Source of the DNA: Pyrobaculum islandicum DSM 4184
Lineage (GTDB): Archaea; Thermoproteota; Thermoprotei; Thermoproteales; Thermoproteaceae
DNA: 64,000 nt
Assembly: GCF_000015205.1 (NCBI RefSeq)
Contig: NC_008701.1
Coordinates: 434,001 to 498,000, forward strand
Reading direction: 5' to 3'
The notes below the pieces were generated by a model. It searched no databases and was not told where the DNA came from. It saw only the letters and a list, made by a program, of their open reading frames with translations. The stretch's first letter is position 1. Every line of letters starts with the position of its first letter. Shown here piece after piece: positions 1 to 8,393 of the stretch. The position numbers and the translations under genes are program-made.

Positions 1-683
1 ACATATTCTACATCAATACATTGTGACAGCCGTTTGTCTATCTCTTCTAGAGTCTTCTCAAGCTGTCTTATGCTTTCATCTGTCGAAAATCCTAACATCG
101 CCGCGGGATATACGTCTTGACAAGGCGTCATGCCGCTTTCTATCAAAAGTTGAATAGCCTCTATCTGTCTGTAGAAATAGACTCCAGGCGACCAAGTAAT
201 TTTTTCAAATTCCCAAGGGGCGGCCCCCTTAATTGAAACTCTAACGACTGCGTTTGGCCTTGCCGCAAGCTCTTTCGCAACCGCCTTGTCTATGAGAATG
301 CCGTTTGTCTCCACGATAAATACATAGTCTCTCAGCTCGTCTATTACTTTAATTAAATGCTTAGGCGCAATAAGGGGCTCGCCGCCGGAGATCCTCACTT
401 GATTAAATCCCTTCTCTTTTACAATTTTTCTAAGCTTGTCTGCAACTTCGTATGGAGACATCCACGCCCCCGCCGTAAGTACATACGAAGTGTTTCTCCA
501 CGCCCAACACATACCACACCGTAGGTTACAGCCGACAACGTCTGCTGTGGCAATACCTCCATACCATCTATCCGCTCTAAACCGTTTATACCGCCTATAT
601 ATAACGCCATCTACTGTCTTCACAGCATACTTCTCCACAAGCGCAAGCAATTTCTCCGGATCTATCACATTAAATACTGTCAT
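1..683 (-). CDS. Radical SAM protein (3' end outside window)
   Basis: The gene runs off the left edge, so about 227 N-terminal residues are visible. A CX3CX2C cluster (Cys52, Cys56, Cys59) that binds the 4Fe-4S cluster is followed by GGEP at about residues 100-103, the S-adenosylmethionine-binding motif of radical SAM enzymes. The start is the ATG at 681-683. The substrate cannot be told: the N-terminal layout resembles activase or cofactor-maturation type radical SAM proteins, but the C-terminal substrate domain is missing. The gene is divergent from the L31e cluster and separated from it by a 440 bp region that holds an insertion-sequence relic. Confidence 0.85.
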   Translation of the reverse strand, partial: MTVFNVIDPEKLLALVEKYAVKTVDGVIYRRYKRFRADRWYGGIATADVVGCNLRCGMCWAWRNTSYVLTAGAWMSPYEVADKLRKIVKEKGFNQVRISGGEPLIAPKHLIKVIDELRDYVFIVETNGILIDKAVAKELAARPNAVVRVSIKGAAPWEFEKITWSPGVYFYRQIEAIQLLIESGMTPCQDVYPAAMLGFSTDESIRQLEKTLEEIDKRLSQCIDVEY

Positions 684-1127
684 TGTATTTATTTAATTTA
701 CTTTGCTTGAAAAATTTACAGAAGAACATATAATAAGGTATCTTCACAATATGTCGTGTATGAAATAAGTTTTCCTAAAAAGGGCGTAAAAGAAGTTAGA
801 GAAAAAAGGCCAGAGCTATATTGGGGCTAACGGCTGAGCCACTAGGGTGAAGATCAAGTAAACCTCGTCCTTTTAATGCGGCAGAGTCTGTCACTGGTGG
901 GGTCGTCGCTTTACCTGCCTCTAAACTTCATGAGAAGAGAGACCGCAACGTAGCCGCGATGATAAACACCAAGAGAAGAGCCTTGGAGGTATTTACAAAA
1001 GGCTGTGCACCGCCGGCCCTATGCCCAGGCGGCCCGGCGTCAATGACGGCATAGAGGAGAAAGCCCCTAGGTGCTGCCGGCTGACGACGGCGGCTAAATT
1101 TTAAAACGTCCCTTTTTCTGCTTAGCT
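684..1127. other. Intergenic region with IS relic and rpl31e promoter
   Basis: This 440 bp stretch has no intact gene. Bases 851-1054 hold a decayed TnpB C-terminus (separate entry). Bases 1054-1070 resemble the transposon right-end tail (GAGGAGAAA followed by a C-rich/G-rich pair). An AT-rich box at about 1095-1105 fits the promoter of the L31e gene that starts at 1128. Nothing is recognised in 700-850. Confidence 0.6.
851..1054 (+). pseudogene. Decayed C-terminus of TnpB (IS200/IS605 family)
   Basis: A 67-codon open stretch without a usable upstream start ends at TAG 1052-1054. Its first part, SSKPRPFNAAES, looks like the TnpB zinc finger (S/T-S-x-x-C-P-x-C-G) with both cysteines and the glycine replaced. 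Further on comes RDRNVAAMINTKRRALE, which matches the (A)DRDVxAAxNIxRRA signature that ends TnpB nucleases; the aspartate of the RuvC III motif lies in this stretch in the intact family. The preceding frame is closed by stops, and no transposase lies nearby. I read it as the last third of an old insertion sequence. The similarity is by eye. Confidence 0.65.
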
Positions 1128-1403
1128 GTGTCTGAGGAGAAGAAGGTCGTACTCACTAGGGAATATATAATTAACCTAAGGAGGGCGTATGTCGTTTCAA
1201 GAACTAAGAGGGCAAAGTATGCGGTTGGTTTAGTCAGAAGATTTATCGCCAGACATCTAAAGGTTGAGCCTAAGGCTGTGAAAATTGGACAGCGGTTAAA
1301 TATGGCGATATGGTCGCGTAGCATTGAAAAGCCGCCTAGAAAAGTCCACGTGGTTGTTGAGAAATATAGTGATGGCGTAGTAAAGGTAGAACTAAAAGAA
1401 TGA
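1128..1403 (+). CDS. rpl31e: Ribosomal protein L31e (eL31)
   Basis: A 91-residue basic protein of the normal eL31 size. It contains the [10 protein letters not shown] segment and a [22 protein letters not shown] helix typical of L31e, a large-subunit protein found in archaea and eukaryotes. Translation starts at GTG 1128; the next gene, aIF6, overlaps its stop (ATGA at 1400-1403), so the two are co-transcribed and probably coupled. A TATA-like box at about 1095-1105 lies some 25-30 bases upstream. In many archaea L39e precedes L31e, but I see no L39e here. Confidence 0.95.
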
Positions 1404-2065
1404 CCTTTGATATAGCTCCCGTCAGAATATTTGGAAGCCCCTCTGTGGGGGTATTCATAGCTACAAACAACACGGTAACATTTCTACCGCCTGATGCGCC
1501 TGAAAAAATTGACGATGTAGTGCGGAACACTCTCCGCACATCTATCGCCAGATTTACAGTTGCCAAATCTCCTTTACTTGGCATTTTTCTTGTACTGAAC
1601 GACAACGGCGTGTTACTTTCCGCATTAGCACTAGAGGAAGAGGTAAGACTTTTTAAAGCCCTTGGGTTGAATGTGGGTGTTGTAAATAGCAAGTACACAG
1701 CCATCTCTAACCTCATATTGGCGAACAATAAAGTGGCTGTCGTCTCGCCACTCTTAGAGCCTGAGGTACGGAAGATAATTGTAGACACCCTAGGCGTAGA
1801 GGTAATTGTAGACACAATAGCTGGCAACCCGCTTGTCGGCTCACTCGCAGTAGCTAACTCAAGAGGCGTCTTAGTGGCGCCTGAGGCTACAGACGAAGAC
1901 TTGAAAAAACTTTCGGAGTACTTCAAGACGAGAGTTGACGTAGGCACGGTTAATAAGGGGAGAAGCTTTATTAGAGGCGGCATTGTGGTTAATGACAACG
2001 GGGCGCTTGTCGGCGACGAAACAGCAGGCCCTGAGTTAATGAGAATAACTCAGGTCCTGGGGTAA
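1400..2065 (+). CDS. eif6: Translation initiation factor aIF6
   Basis: A 221-residue protein of the usual aIF6/eIF6 length. The family forms a five-fold pseudosymmetric propeller and binds the large ribosomal subunit, preventing early joining with the small subunit. Repeating elements such as [23 protein letters not shown] and [12 protein letters not shown] are seen along the chain and correspond to the pseudorepeats. The ATG overlaps the L31e stop by 4 bases, as in the common archaeal L31e-aIF6-L18ae gene order. Confidence 0.95.
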
Positions 2066-2372
2066 AAGCCAAGGCCGCGTACACAAGGCCGCCGGCCGCA
2101 TATCGCCAAGCTCCATGCAGGAAGCACCATGGAACCAATAGCGGTACGGGGCGAAGAGGAAGCCGCCGTCTACAGCACAGCAGGAGCTTAAAAACAATAA
2201 TTTTACATGAAAACGGAGGATAGAGGGGGGGAGGGCCAAAGAAAGGCGCGGGCAAGAAGAGGGGCAGAAAAAGCGCCGAGAGAGGCAAGAAGAAAGACAC
2301 AGAGAAGAAGAATGAGTATGTCGTAACGCGCACAGACGGTAAATTTTTTAAGGTTTTGCGTCTCTATACGAC
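2066..2372. other. Intergenic region, possible structured RNA and purine-rich tract
   Basis: Nested pairing is visible: TCGCC 2103-2107 with GGCGA 2150-2154, enclosing TCCATG 2112-2117 with CATGGA 2128-2133. From 2207 the strand becomes purine-rich. ATG 2207 opens a 39-codon reading frame rich in Arg and Gly (stop at 2324-2326). A second frame over the same bases reads Lys/Arg-rich up to and past the next start but has no ATG, GTG or TTG. Neither is convincing as a gene. A TATA-like TTTTTTAAG at about 2344-2352 serves the L18ae gene. Confidence 0.4.
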
Positions 2373-2609
2373 ATGCCTAAGATTTACCGCATAGTTGGCG
2401 AAACTACCACAGGTATGAAGTTTAAAATAGAGGTAACGGCCGAGAAGCCTTACGACGCAATTGAAAAGGTGTATTCTCTCATCGGCAGTAGACACAAGCT
2501 TTCGAGAGTACAGATAAAGATAAGAGAAGTTACAGCAGTACAGCCAGAAGAAGCTCGTTCAGACAGTGTAAAGATGCTAATGGCGATAGACCGAGTTATC
2601 AAGTATTAA
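2373..2609 (+). CDS. rplX: Ribosomal protein L18ae (LX, eL20)
   Basis: A 78-residue protein matching archaeal LX: the start KIYRIVGETTTGMKFK, then a YDAIEKVYSLIGSRHKLSRxQIKI segment. It is a large-subunit protein; in archaea it is the short, single-domain version of eukaryotic L18a. A TATA-like element 21-29 bases upstream of the ATG points to a leaderless mRNA. The prefoldin alpha gene follows after one base, in the conserved order L18ae-prefoldin alpha-FtsY. Confidence 0.95.
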   Translation: MPKIYRIVGETTTGMKFKIEVTAEKPYDAIEKVYSLIGSRHKLSRVQIKIREVTAVQPEEARSDSVKMLMAIDRVIKY

Positions 2610-2610
2610 T

Positions 2611-3009
2611 ATGTCTCGACAAGATGTCCAGAGACTTCTTGAGGAATATCAAGTCATTAATGAACTCTTAGCTACACTTCAAGCTCAACATACCACAGTA
2701 TCTGAGCTTCTTGAGGAGCTTACTACTGCACTAGATGGCGTAAGGCTGTTGAAAACGGAAGGCGGAGAGAGACTTGTTCATATAGGAGCCGGTCTTTTTG
2801 TATTGGGCACATTTAACGCAAGAGAAGTTCTCACTCCTCTTGGCGCCGGCTATCATGCCTTTTTAGATCTAGAAAATGCCGAAAGAATTCTAAAAGAGAG
2901 GATAGACGAGTACTCTAAGGTAAAGACCTCTCTTGAAGAAAATATAGAGAAGCTTATAGAAAGAGCGGCCCAAATTCGCCAGGTTCTAGAGAGGCTAGGT
3001 ATTAAGTAA
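2611..3009 (+). CDS. pfdA: Prefoldin subunit alpha
   Basis: A 132-residue protein with long N- and C-terminal heptad-rich helices (about 1-45 and 92-130) around a short beta segment with IGAGLFVLGTF, the standard prefoldin alpha design. Prefoldin is a hexameric (two alpha, four beta) cytosolic chaperone that delivers unfolded proteins to the thermosome, a subunit of which is encoded at 33 kb. The gene shares its last base with the ftsY start (ATG 3009), so it belongs to the same operon. Confidence 0.93.
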   Translation: MSRQDVQRLLEEYQVINELLATLQAQHTTVSELLEELTTALDGVRLLKTEGGERLVHIGAGLFVLGTFNAREVLTPLGAGYHAFLDLENAERILKERIDEYSKVKTSLEENIEKLIERAAQIRQVLERLGIK

Positions 3010-3932
3010 TGTTTGAAAAACTTAAAAAAACATTCTCTAAGTTTGTAGAGTCTGTAGTTAGTGTTGTAAAAGAAGAGAAACTTGATGAGCGCGATGCCGA
3101 AAAACTTCTCTCCGATTTATATTTCGACTTGGTAGATAGTGATGTTGCTGTTGATGTCGCCGACGCAGTAGTTGAAGAACTTAAGAAGAGGCTTGTGGGG
3201 ATTAAAGTGCCGAGATTTGGAGATAGAGAGGCCGCAGTTAAAAAAGCCGTATATGAAGCTCTACTCAATGTACTTGGCGACGTGCCTGACGTAGACTTCT
3301 ATAAAGAGGCAAGAGAAATGCTTGAAAAGACTAGGCCATTTGTCGTAATGTTTCTCGGGCCCAATGGCTATGGAAAAACCACTACGTTGGCAAAATTGGC
3401 ATTTCACCTACAGGAAATGGGGTTTAGAGTTGTAGCCGCTGCCGCCGATACGTTTAGAGCAGGAGCAAGAGAACAATTAGAGGAGCATGGAAGGAGAGTT
3501 GGATTTAGAGTTGTGGGAGGCGCCTACGGCTCTGACCCCGCTGCAGTTGCTTACGACGCCATTCAACACGCTAAATCCAGGGGGTACCACTTTGTACTTA
3601 TAGATACTGCAGGGCGTATGCACACTGATACAAACCTAATGGATGAGCTTAGAAAAATACAGCGCGTGGCAGAGCCCCACCGCTCAATTTTTGTATTTGA
3701 CGCACAGTTAGGCAACGAGGCATTAGAAATAGCTAAATATTACTCTAAATATGTCAATATAGATGGTATGATAGCTACTAAGGTAGATGCATATCCAAAA
3801 GGCGGCTCTATTCTTACCTTTATATATGTATTGAAGAGGCCAGTATATTTCCTAGGCGTTGGCCAAACTTACAGAGACTTGGTAAAGTTTTCCAAAGCAG
3901 AGTATATAAGTCAGCTATTAGCCTTAACCTAA
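3009..3932 (+). CDS. ftsY: Signal recognition particle receptor FtsY
   Basis: A 307-residue SRP-family GTPase. The N-domain helices cover about residues 1-100; G1 is GPNGYGKT (117-124); the insertion-box region carries AAADTFRAGAREQL; G3 is DTAGR near 198; G4 reads TKVD; the end has the GVGQTYRDL motif of FtsY. The acidic A domain of bacterial FtsY is absent, as usual in archaea. It receives ribosome-SRP complexes at the membrane. Position after prefoldin alpha and just upstream of secE and spt5 is a conserved archaeal arrangement. Confidence 0.96.
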   Translation: MFEKLKKTFSKFVESVVSVVKEEKLDERDAEKLLSDLYFDLVDSDVAVDVADAVVEELKKRLVGIKVPRFGDREAAVKKAVYEALLNVLGDVPDVDFYKEAREMLEKTRPFVVMFLGPNGYGKTTTLAKLAFHLQEMGFRVVAAAADTFRAGAREQLEEHGRRVGFRVVGGAYGSDPAAVAYDAIQHAKSRGYHFVLIDTAGRMHTDTNLMDELRKIQRVAEPHRSIFVFDAQLGNEALEIAKYYSKYVNIDGMIATKVDAYPKGGSILTFIYVLKRPVYFLGVGQTYRDLVKFSKAEYISQLLALT

Positions 3933-4422
3933 CCTCCTAGTTCTCTCAGCGTTTAGCTCTTCCAAGAGTTTGTATTTCTACAAGGTAGCTGTAAGCGAGG
4001 GTATTATACTTGTTGCCGTGTGTTACCCGAGACACAAACGACTTTTACAACCGAAAGTCTTGCCTCTAGGACAGACTTTTAATCTCGACAATCAACATAG
4101 GAAGGTGAGGAAAAAAGACTCAAACATCGGCGTTGCGTACAGCAAGACGAGTCAACTAACCCCTCAGATCGCCCCAGCGGGAAGACGCCCCCGCCGAGAT
4201 ACCTGCCCATAACCCCGTCGGAAGTGGCGTAAAGCGGGGCTGCCCCATGAGACGCTGAAGGAGGGCCGCTTGACCCCATGACCAATGACCCCATGTCAGA
4301 GGTGGCCTAATTACTAATGAAGGCGTTGGCGAGGAGAAACCTCGCCCTCTAAGACAGGAGCGCAGTCAGAAATGCCGTGTCTCTACAGCGGCAAGCTTTT
4401 ATAATATTACGAATTATAGCAT
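3933..4422. other. Intergenic region filled with IS200/IS605 debris, secE promoter
   Basis: No intact gene is seen. Two transposon right-end-like hairpins (about 4046-4078 and 4328-4360) flank a stretch that reads as short, interrupted protein fragments; it is described in the mobile element entry. The secE promoter TTTTATAATA lies at about 4394-4404, with GTG 4423 some 24 bases downstream. Nothing recognisable is present in 3933-4040. Confidence 0.55.
4046..4368 (+). mobile_element. Relic of IS200/IS605-type element(s) with right-end hairpins
   Basis: TACAACCGAAAGTCTTGCC at 4046-4064 matches 18 of 19 bases of the same string at 23503-23521. At 4328-4346, GGCGAGG and CCTCGCC form a perfect 7 bp hairpin around AGAAA; the 3' arm then reads CCTCGCCCTCTAAGACAGG, resembling the CCTTGCCC-TTTA-GGGCGGGG hairpin at 23515-23534. 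Such hairpins are typical of the right end, and of the omega-RNA scaffold, of TnpB-carrying elements. Between them, two short frames both end in SEVA-stop, compatible with decayed TnpB tails. No intact transposase is left, and the boundaries are approximate. Confidence 0.5.
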
Positions 4423-4722
4423 GTGTCGTCGTTACAAGAGAAGATAGCAAATATCTGGAGAGATATTAAGTGGGTTATTTCTACGGCAACAAAACCCGAT
4501 GAAGAGGAGTTTAAACTTACAGCGAGATTTTTGGTTCTTCTAGCATTTGTCGCCGGGGCGTTTCAGTTAGTCTTTCACTTAGCTGGCGTTTATATCAACA
4601 GCGCTGTTTACAAACAAACAGTTCCAACATTAGGCGATCCTATAAAAGAGACTGTTACCGCGCTTGTGTCTATAGGGGTGATCTTAGTAGGGCTGATATA
4701 TCTCATGGCTAAGTTGAGGTGA
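4423..4722 (+). CDS. secE: Preprotein translocase subunit SecE (Sec61 gamma)
   Basis: A 99-residue protein with an amphipathic N-terminal helix, the SecE-type TKPDEEEF segment (about 23-30) and a hydrophobic span at about 33-55. A second hydrophobic span at about 77-96 is more than the minimal single-helix archaeal SecE needs. It is the small clamp subunit of the SecYE(beta) channel in the cytoplasmic membrane. GTG start 4423 lies about 24 bases after a TATA box. spt5/nusG overlaps the stop codon, the usual archaeal and bacterial pairing. Confidence 0.88.
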   Translation: MSSLQEKIANIWRDIKWVISTATKPDEEEFKLTARFLVLLAFVAGAFQLVFHLAGVYINSAVYKQTVPTLGDPIKETVTALVSIGVILVGLIYLMAKLR

Positions 4723-5186
4723 TGTCGCAAGAGAGGTGCCCTGTTTATAGCGTCAGCGCCGTTTCACGGCAAGAGTACAACATAGTGATAGTATTAAAGA
4801 TGCGCATAGAGTCTAACAAAATTCCAATATATTCTATTGTGGTACCCCCCGAGCCTTTTGGGATTTTATTTATAGAGGGCGAGTCTCTTCCCGCAGTCAG
4901 CCGTGCCATCTACGGTGTGAAACATATCAAAGGAATTATGAGGGGAGTGACAAATGTAGAAGAGGTATTAAGGGTGGTAAGGCCTACAAAACCCGCCGTT
5001 GAAATAGATATAAACGACGAGGTAGAAATTATCGCAGATGTATTAAAGGGGAGTAGGGGGAGGGTTACCTTTGTAGACAGAGAAAAGGGAATTGTGCGCG
5101 TAGAGCTTCTAGACAGCGCCTTCCCCATGCCCCTAGATCTCAGAATTAACGAAGTGAAGTTAGTAAAGAAGGCGTCACAAGGATAA
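4722..5186 (+). CDS. spt5: Transcription elongation factor Spt5 (NusG)
   Basis: About 154 residues with an NGN domain (PIYSIVVPPEPFGILFIEG, AIYGVKHIKGIMRG) and a C-terminal KOW motif (about residues 98-130, GSRGRVTFVDREKGIVRVEL). It binds RNA polymerase with Spt4 and raises processivity. The ATG at 4722 overlaps the secE TGA; a GTG at 4719 in the same frame is an alternative. It stands between secE and the L11-L1-L10 genes, a very old gene order. Confidence 0.93.
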   Translation: MSQERCPVYSVSAVSRQEYNIVIVLKMRIESNKIPIYSIVVPPEPFGILFIEGESLPAVSRAIYGVKHIKGIMRGVTNVEEVLRVVRPTKPAVEIDINDEVEIIADVLKGSRGRVTFVDREKGIVRVELLDSAFPMPLDLRINEVKLVKKASQG

Positions 5187-5216
5187 AGCTTTAATACTAA
5201 GCCCTTTGAGAGGCCG

Positions 5217-5720
5217 ATGTCTAAACGCGTTATAACTGTGCCGTTACAAGGCGGTAAAGTTGCTGTAAATCCACAGTTTCAAGACTCACTTAAACAGATA
5301 GGCCTTGACCCAAACGCCGTTGTTCAAAAAATACAAGAAGAGTTGAAGAGATACAGCAAATACCCTATCCAGAAGGTAGAGTTAGAGGTCTTTTCGCCGT
5401 CTAGATACGAGGTTAAGATATATCTTCCGCCAATAGGCGACTTATTCTTAAAAATACTTGGAAAAGACACCGGCGCTCACGACTCCAGAAATGAAGTTAT
5501 TGGAAACTTGTCATTTGACCAGCTTGTCGAAATTGCAATATTTAAGAAAGACGAGCTTAAATCTAAGAGTCTAAAATCGGCGATAAAACAACTACTTAGT
5601 ACATGTAAGGCAATGGGAATTACAGTAGATGGGAAACCGGCTGGCGAAGTTATTAAGGAAGTAGACGCAGGGAAATACGACGAAATAATTAATAAATTTG
5701 AAAAACTGTGGTCGCAATGA
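5217..5720 (+). CDS. rpl11: Ribosomal protein L11 (uL11)
   Basis: A 167-residue uL11. It has the family GGKVAVNPQ start, the [44 protein letters not shown] linker and rRNA-binding region (quoted here in outline only), and a C-terminal domain with [14 protein letters not shown] that contacts the GTPase-associated centre of 23S rRNA. The gene overlaps the L1 start by 4 bases. Confidence 0.95.
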   Translation: MSKRVITVPLQGGKVAVNPQFQDSLKQIGLDPNAVVQKIQEELKRYSKYPIQKVELEVFSPSRYEVKIYLPPIGDLFLKILGKDTGAHDSRNEVIGNLSFDQLVEIAIFKKDELKSKSLKSAIKQLLSTCKAMGITVDGKPAGEVIKEVDAGKYDEIINKFEKLWSQ

Positions 5721-6385
5721 GCGCCGTAATTAATAAAGAGGTTCTACTTTCAAAGATTAAAGAGGCGTTGAGAAACGGAAAGCCGAGAAGGTTTAGACAG
5801 AGCGTAGAGCTTATTGTAGTATTAAGAGATGTGGATTTGAACAAGCCTGAGAATCGTATAAATCTATTGGTTGAGCTCCCCCATCCACCTAAGCCTAACA
5901 AAGTAGCTGCCTTTGCGCATGGCGCATTTGAAACACAAGCTAAAAATGCCGGCGTAGACGCGATAATTACAAGAGATCAAATAGAGTCTTTAGCTGGGAA
6001 TAAGAGAGCTATTAGAAAACTTGCAAAACAATACGACTTCTTTATAGCTCCGCCTGATCTAATGCCTTTGCTAGGCAGAGTGATAGGTCCCATATTTGGC
6101 CCCAGAGGCAAAATGCCGGAGGTCGCACCGCCTAATGTAGACATAAAAGCGCTTGTAGAAAGACTAAAGCGGTCTGTAAGAGTTAGGCTTAGAAACGAGG
6201 CCGTGGTAAAAGTCAGAGTTGGATCTGAGACCCAGAAGCCTGAAGAGATTTTAGAAAATATCCTTGTAATACTTGAGGAACTCAATAGGAGGTTCCCACT
6301 ACGCCAACACTTAAGGGGGATCTATATCAAAAAGACAATGGGGCCTCCCGTAGTCGCTAGGGCTCTGGAGGTTTTAGTTCGCTAA
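5717..6385 (+). CDS. rpl1: Ribosomal protein L1 (uL1)
   Basis: About 222 residues with uL1 hallmarks: [22 protein letters not shown] near the start, [16 protein letters not shown] in the middle and [16 protein letters not shown] near the end. It builds the mobile L1 stalk and in many archaea also represses its own operon. The ATG at 5717 overlaps the L11 stop (ATGA); a GTG at 5708 is an alternative that adds three residues. Confidence 0.95.
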   Translation: MSAVINKEVLLSKIKEALRNGKPRRFRQSVELIVVLRDVDLNKPENRINLLVELPHPPKPNKVAAFAHGAFETQAKNAGVDAIITRDQIESLAGNKRAIRKLAKQYDFFIAPPDLMPLLGRVIGPIFGPRGKMPEVAPPNVDIKALVERLKRSVRVRLRNEAVVKVRVGSETQKPEEILENILVILEELNRRFPLRQHLRGIYIKKTMGPPVVARALEVLVR

Positions 6386-6416
6386 ATTATTTAAATACAG
6401 CAAGTTCTTCGTTTTG

Positions 6417-7448
6417 ATGCTCGCCATAGGCAAGAGGAGATATGTAAGAACTAAGCCATATCCACGGCGTAAGGTTAAAATAGTAGAAGAGGCCATAGAT
6501 TTATTAAAACGCTATCAATATATCTTTCTATTTGACCTACACGGGCTTTCTGCCAGAATTCTACACGAATACAGATATAGGTTAAGACCATATGGTCAGA
6601 TTAAGATTATAAAGCCTACGTTATTTAAAATCGCGTTTACTAAAGCCTACGGAGGTGTGCCAATAGATATCGCAGAAAAAGTCCGGGGCGAAATAGGCTT
6701 CTTTTTCACAAATGCCAACCCTGCAGAGGTTATTAAAATAATCGCTGAAAATAGCGTTAGAAGAGCCGCCAAGCCTGGAGACAAAGCGCCTTTTGATATA
6801 GTCGTCCCAGCAGGTCCTACAAACGCATCGCCAGGCCCTATAATTTCTAAATTCGGCAAATTGAAAATCCCCACTAGAGTTCAAGAAGGTAAGATCTGGA
6901 TTGTAAAAGATACTGTAGTTGCCAAAGCCGGTCAAGAGATTACGCCAGAAATAGCTGAGGTTCTCAGAGTAGTTGGGATAGAGCCTATATTTGAACAACT
7001 AAGGCTTATAGGCGTTATTTGGAAGGGCAAGAGATTTGTAGAAATAGCCGAGCTTGCCGTAGACGTCGGTAAGTACAAAGAGCTATTTGAAGCCGCAGCT
7101 GTTTATGCAAAGAATTTAGCGCTTAACATAGTCTACCCAACTAGAGAGGTATTGCAAATAGTTATACCGGCGGCTCATATGAGGGCAGTTGCTCTTGCAG
7201 CTAGACTCGGCGTAGTGACTAGAGAGACGTTACCAATGTTATTAAGCAGAGCAATTGCAGAGGCTAACTCCTTGGCGGCTTTAGTTGCATCTAAGGCACC
7301 GGAACTCGGTCTATCTGTGTCAACAGTGCCACAACCTACGTCACAACAACCGATACAACCTACTGAAACTCCAAAAGAGAGCGCCGAGGAGAAAAAGGAG
7401 GGACCTAGCGAGGAGGAAATCGCGGGATCTTTGGCGTCTCTCTTTTAA
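6417..7448 (+). CDS. rpl10: Ribosomal protein L10 (P0, uL10)
   Basis: An approximately 343-residue archaeal P0-type L10, longer than bacterial L10. The conserved KTMxR region is diverged. The segment PAGPTNASPGPIISKFGKLKIPTR is split here for length: PAGPTNASPGP then KFGKLKIPT, typical of the archaeal P0 middle domain. The C-terminus carries the P-protein ending: a Pro/Glu/Lys hinge, then EEEIAGSLASLF. A TATA-like ATTATTTAAAT at about 6387-6397 suggests a second promoter and favours ATG 6417 over TTG 6414. The gene abuts mevalonate kinase directly. Confidence 0.94.
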   Translation: MLAIGKRRYVRTKPYPRRKVKIVEEAIDLLKRYQYIFLFDLHGLSARILHEYRYRLRPYGQIKIIKPTLFKIAFTKAYGGVPIDIAEKVRGEIGFFFTNANPAEVIKIIAENSVRRAAKPGDKAPFDIVVPAGPTNASPGPIISKFGKLKIPTRVQEGKIWIVKDTVVAKAGQEITPEIAEVLRVVGIEPIFEQLRLIGVIWKGKRFVEIAELAVDVGKYKELFEAAAVYAKNLALNIVYPTREVLQIVIPAAHMRAVALAARLGVVTRETLPMLLSRAIAEANSLAALVASKAPELGLSVSTVPQPTSQQPIQPTETPKESAEEKKEGPSEEEIAGSLASLF

Positions 7449-8393
7449 ATGGTAAAGGTTTTTGCACCCGGCGTTGTAAAATTATTTGGAGAACACGCCG
7501 TTGTATACGGCAAGCCGGCTATAGCAACTACAATTGACAGAGGAGTTTTCATAGAGTGTGAAAAAAGCGACCGTCTCATTATCGAGTCAATAGGCACGCC
7601 ATCTACGCTTGTGTACCTCCCAGAAGAGGGGCGTTTAGAGGCTTTAGGCGCAGAACGTTTTTTTGCATATGTAAATACCGCTCTTAAAATTGCTAGAGAA
7701 AGATGGGGCAAGCTTAAGGCTAGGTTTTCTATAAAAAGCGAACTTCCGCCTAGCATAGGCGCTGCGACATCAGCCGCCGTTTCTGTAGGCATTTTAAAAG
7801 CATACTCTTTATGCGCCAACGTTGAAGTTAGTAAAGAGGAACTCGCCAAGCTTGGACATCAAGTGGAGCTTAATGTACAGGGAATTGCATCGCCTATGGA
7901 CACTACCGCTGTGGCGATAGGGGGGGTTTTAAAAATCTGGGCTCACCCCTTTCGAGTTGAAAAACTAGACGTGTCTCTTCCACAGTTTTACATAGTGGTA
8001 CTCCCCCGCAGAGGCACAACTGGCGAAATTGTAGCTGACGTAAAAGCTCTATTGGATAGACGGCGTTCTGCACAATCTGTAATTAATGCAATAGGCGAGG
8101 TGGTGGAGGAGGCAGAGGGGTGTTTAAGACGCGGCGATTTAAATTGTGTCGGAGAGTTAATGATTTTAAACAATTGGCTACTGGGAGCTCTTGGAGTTGT
8201 AGACAACAGAGTGATGACGCTCTTAGATTTACTTAAGACGTTTGTCTATGGCGGAAAAATTAGTGGAGCTGGCAGAGGCGGCGTGGTGTTAATACTACCT
8301 AAAGACGAGACCGTAGTAGAGAAAATACTTTCGGCAACCGGCTATACATATTTCAAGGTCTCTATTTCTAAGACAGGGGTGGTTGCCATATGA
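7449..8393 (+). CDS. mvk: Mevalonate kinase
   Basis: A 314-residue GHMP kinase. The N-terminal FAPGVVKLFGEHAVVYGKPA is the family start, PPSIGAATSAAVS (about 99-111) is the nucleotide-binding GHMP motif, and the end has GGKISGAGRGGVVLIL, the third motif. It phosphorylates mevalonate in the isoprenoid pathway that makes archaeal lipids. It follows L10 without a gap, and a small membrane protein gene overlaps its stop (ATGA at 8390-8393). Confidence 0.93.
   Translation: MVKVFAPGVVKLFGEHAVVYGKPAIATTIDRGVFIECEKSDRLIIESIGTPSTLVYLPEEGRLEALGAERFFAYVNTALKIARERWGKLKARFSIKSELPPSIGAATSAAVSVGILKAYSLCANVEVSKEELAKLGHQVELNVQGIASPMDTTAVAIGGVLKIWAHPFRVEKLDVSLPQFYIVVLPRRGTTGEIVADVKALLDRRRSAQSVINAIGEVVEEAEGCLRRGDLNCVGELMILNNWLLGALGVVDNRVMTLLDLLKTFVYGGKISGAGRGGVVLILPKDETVVEKILSATGYTYFKVSISKTGVVAI

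Noticed and set aside
684-1127. SRP RNA or RNase P RNA gene
   Set aside because: No conserved SRP S-domain string and no clear RNase P P4 strands were seen; part of the region reads well as a TnpB tail instead.
2066-2372. Minimal type T RNase P RNA
   Set aside because: GAGGAAGCC looks a little like the conserved CR-I, but the order of conserved strands and the length do not fit.
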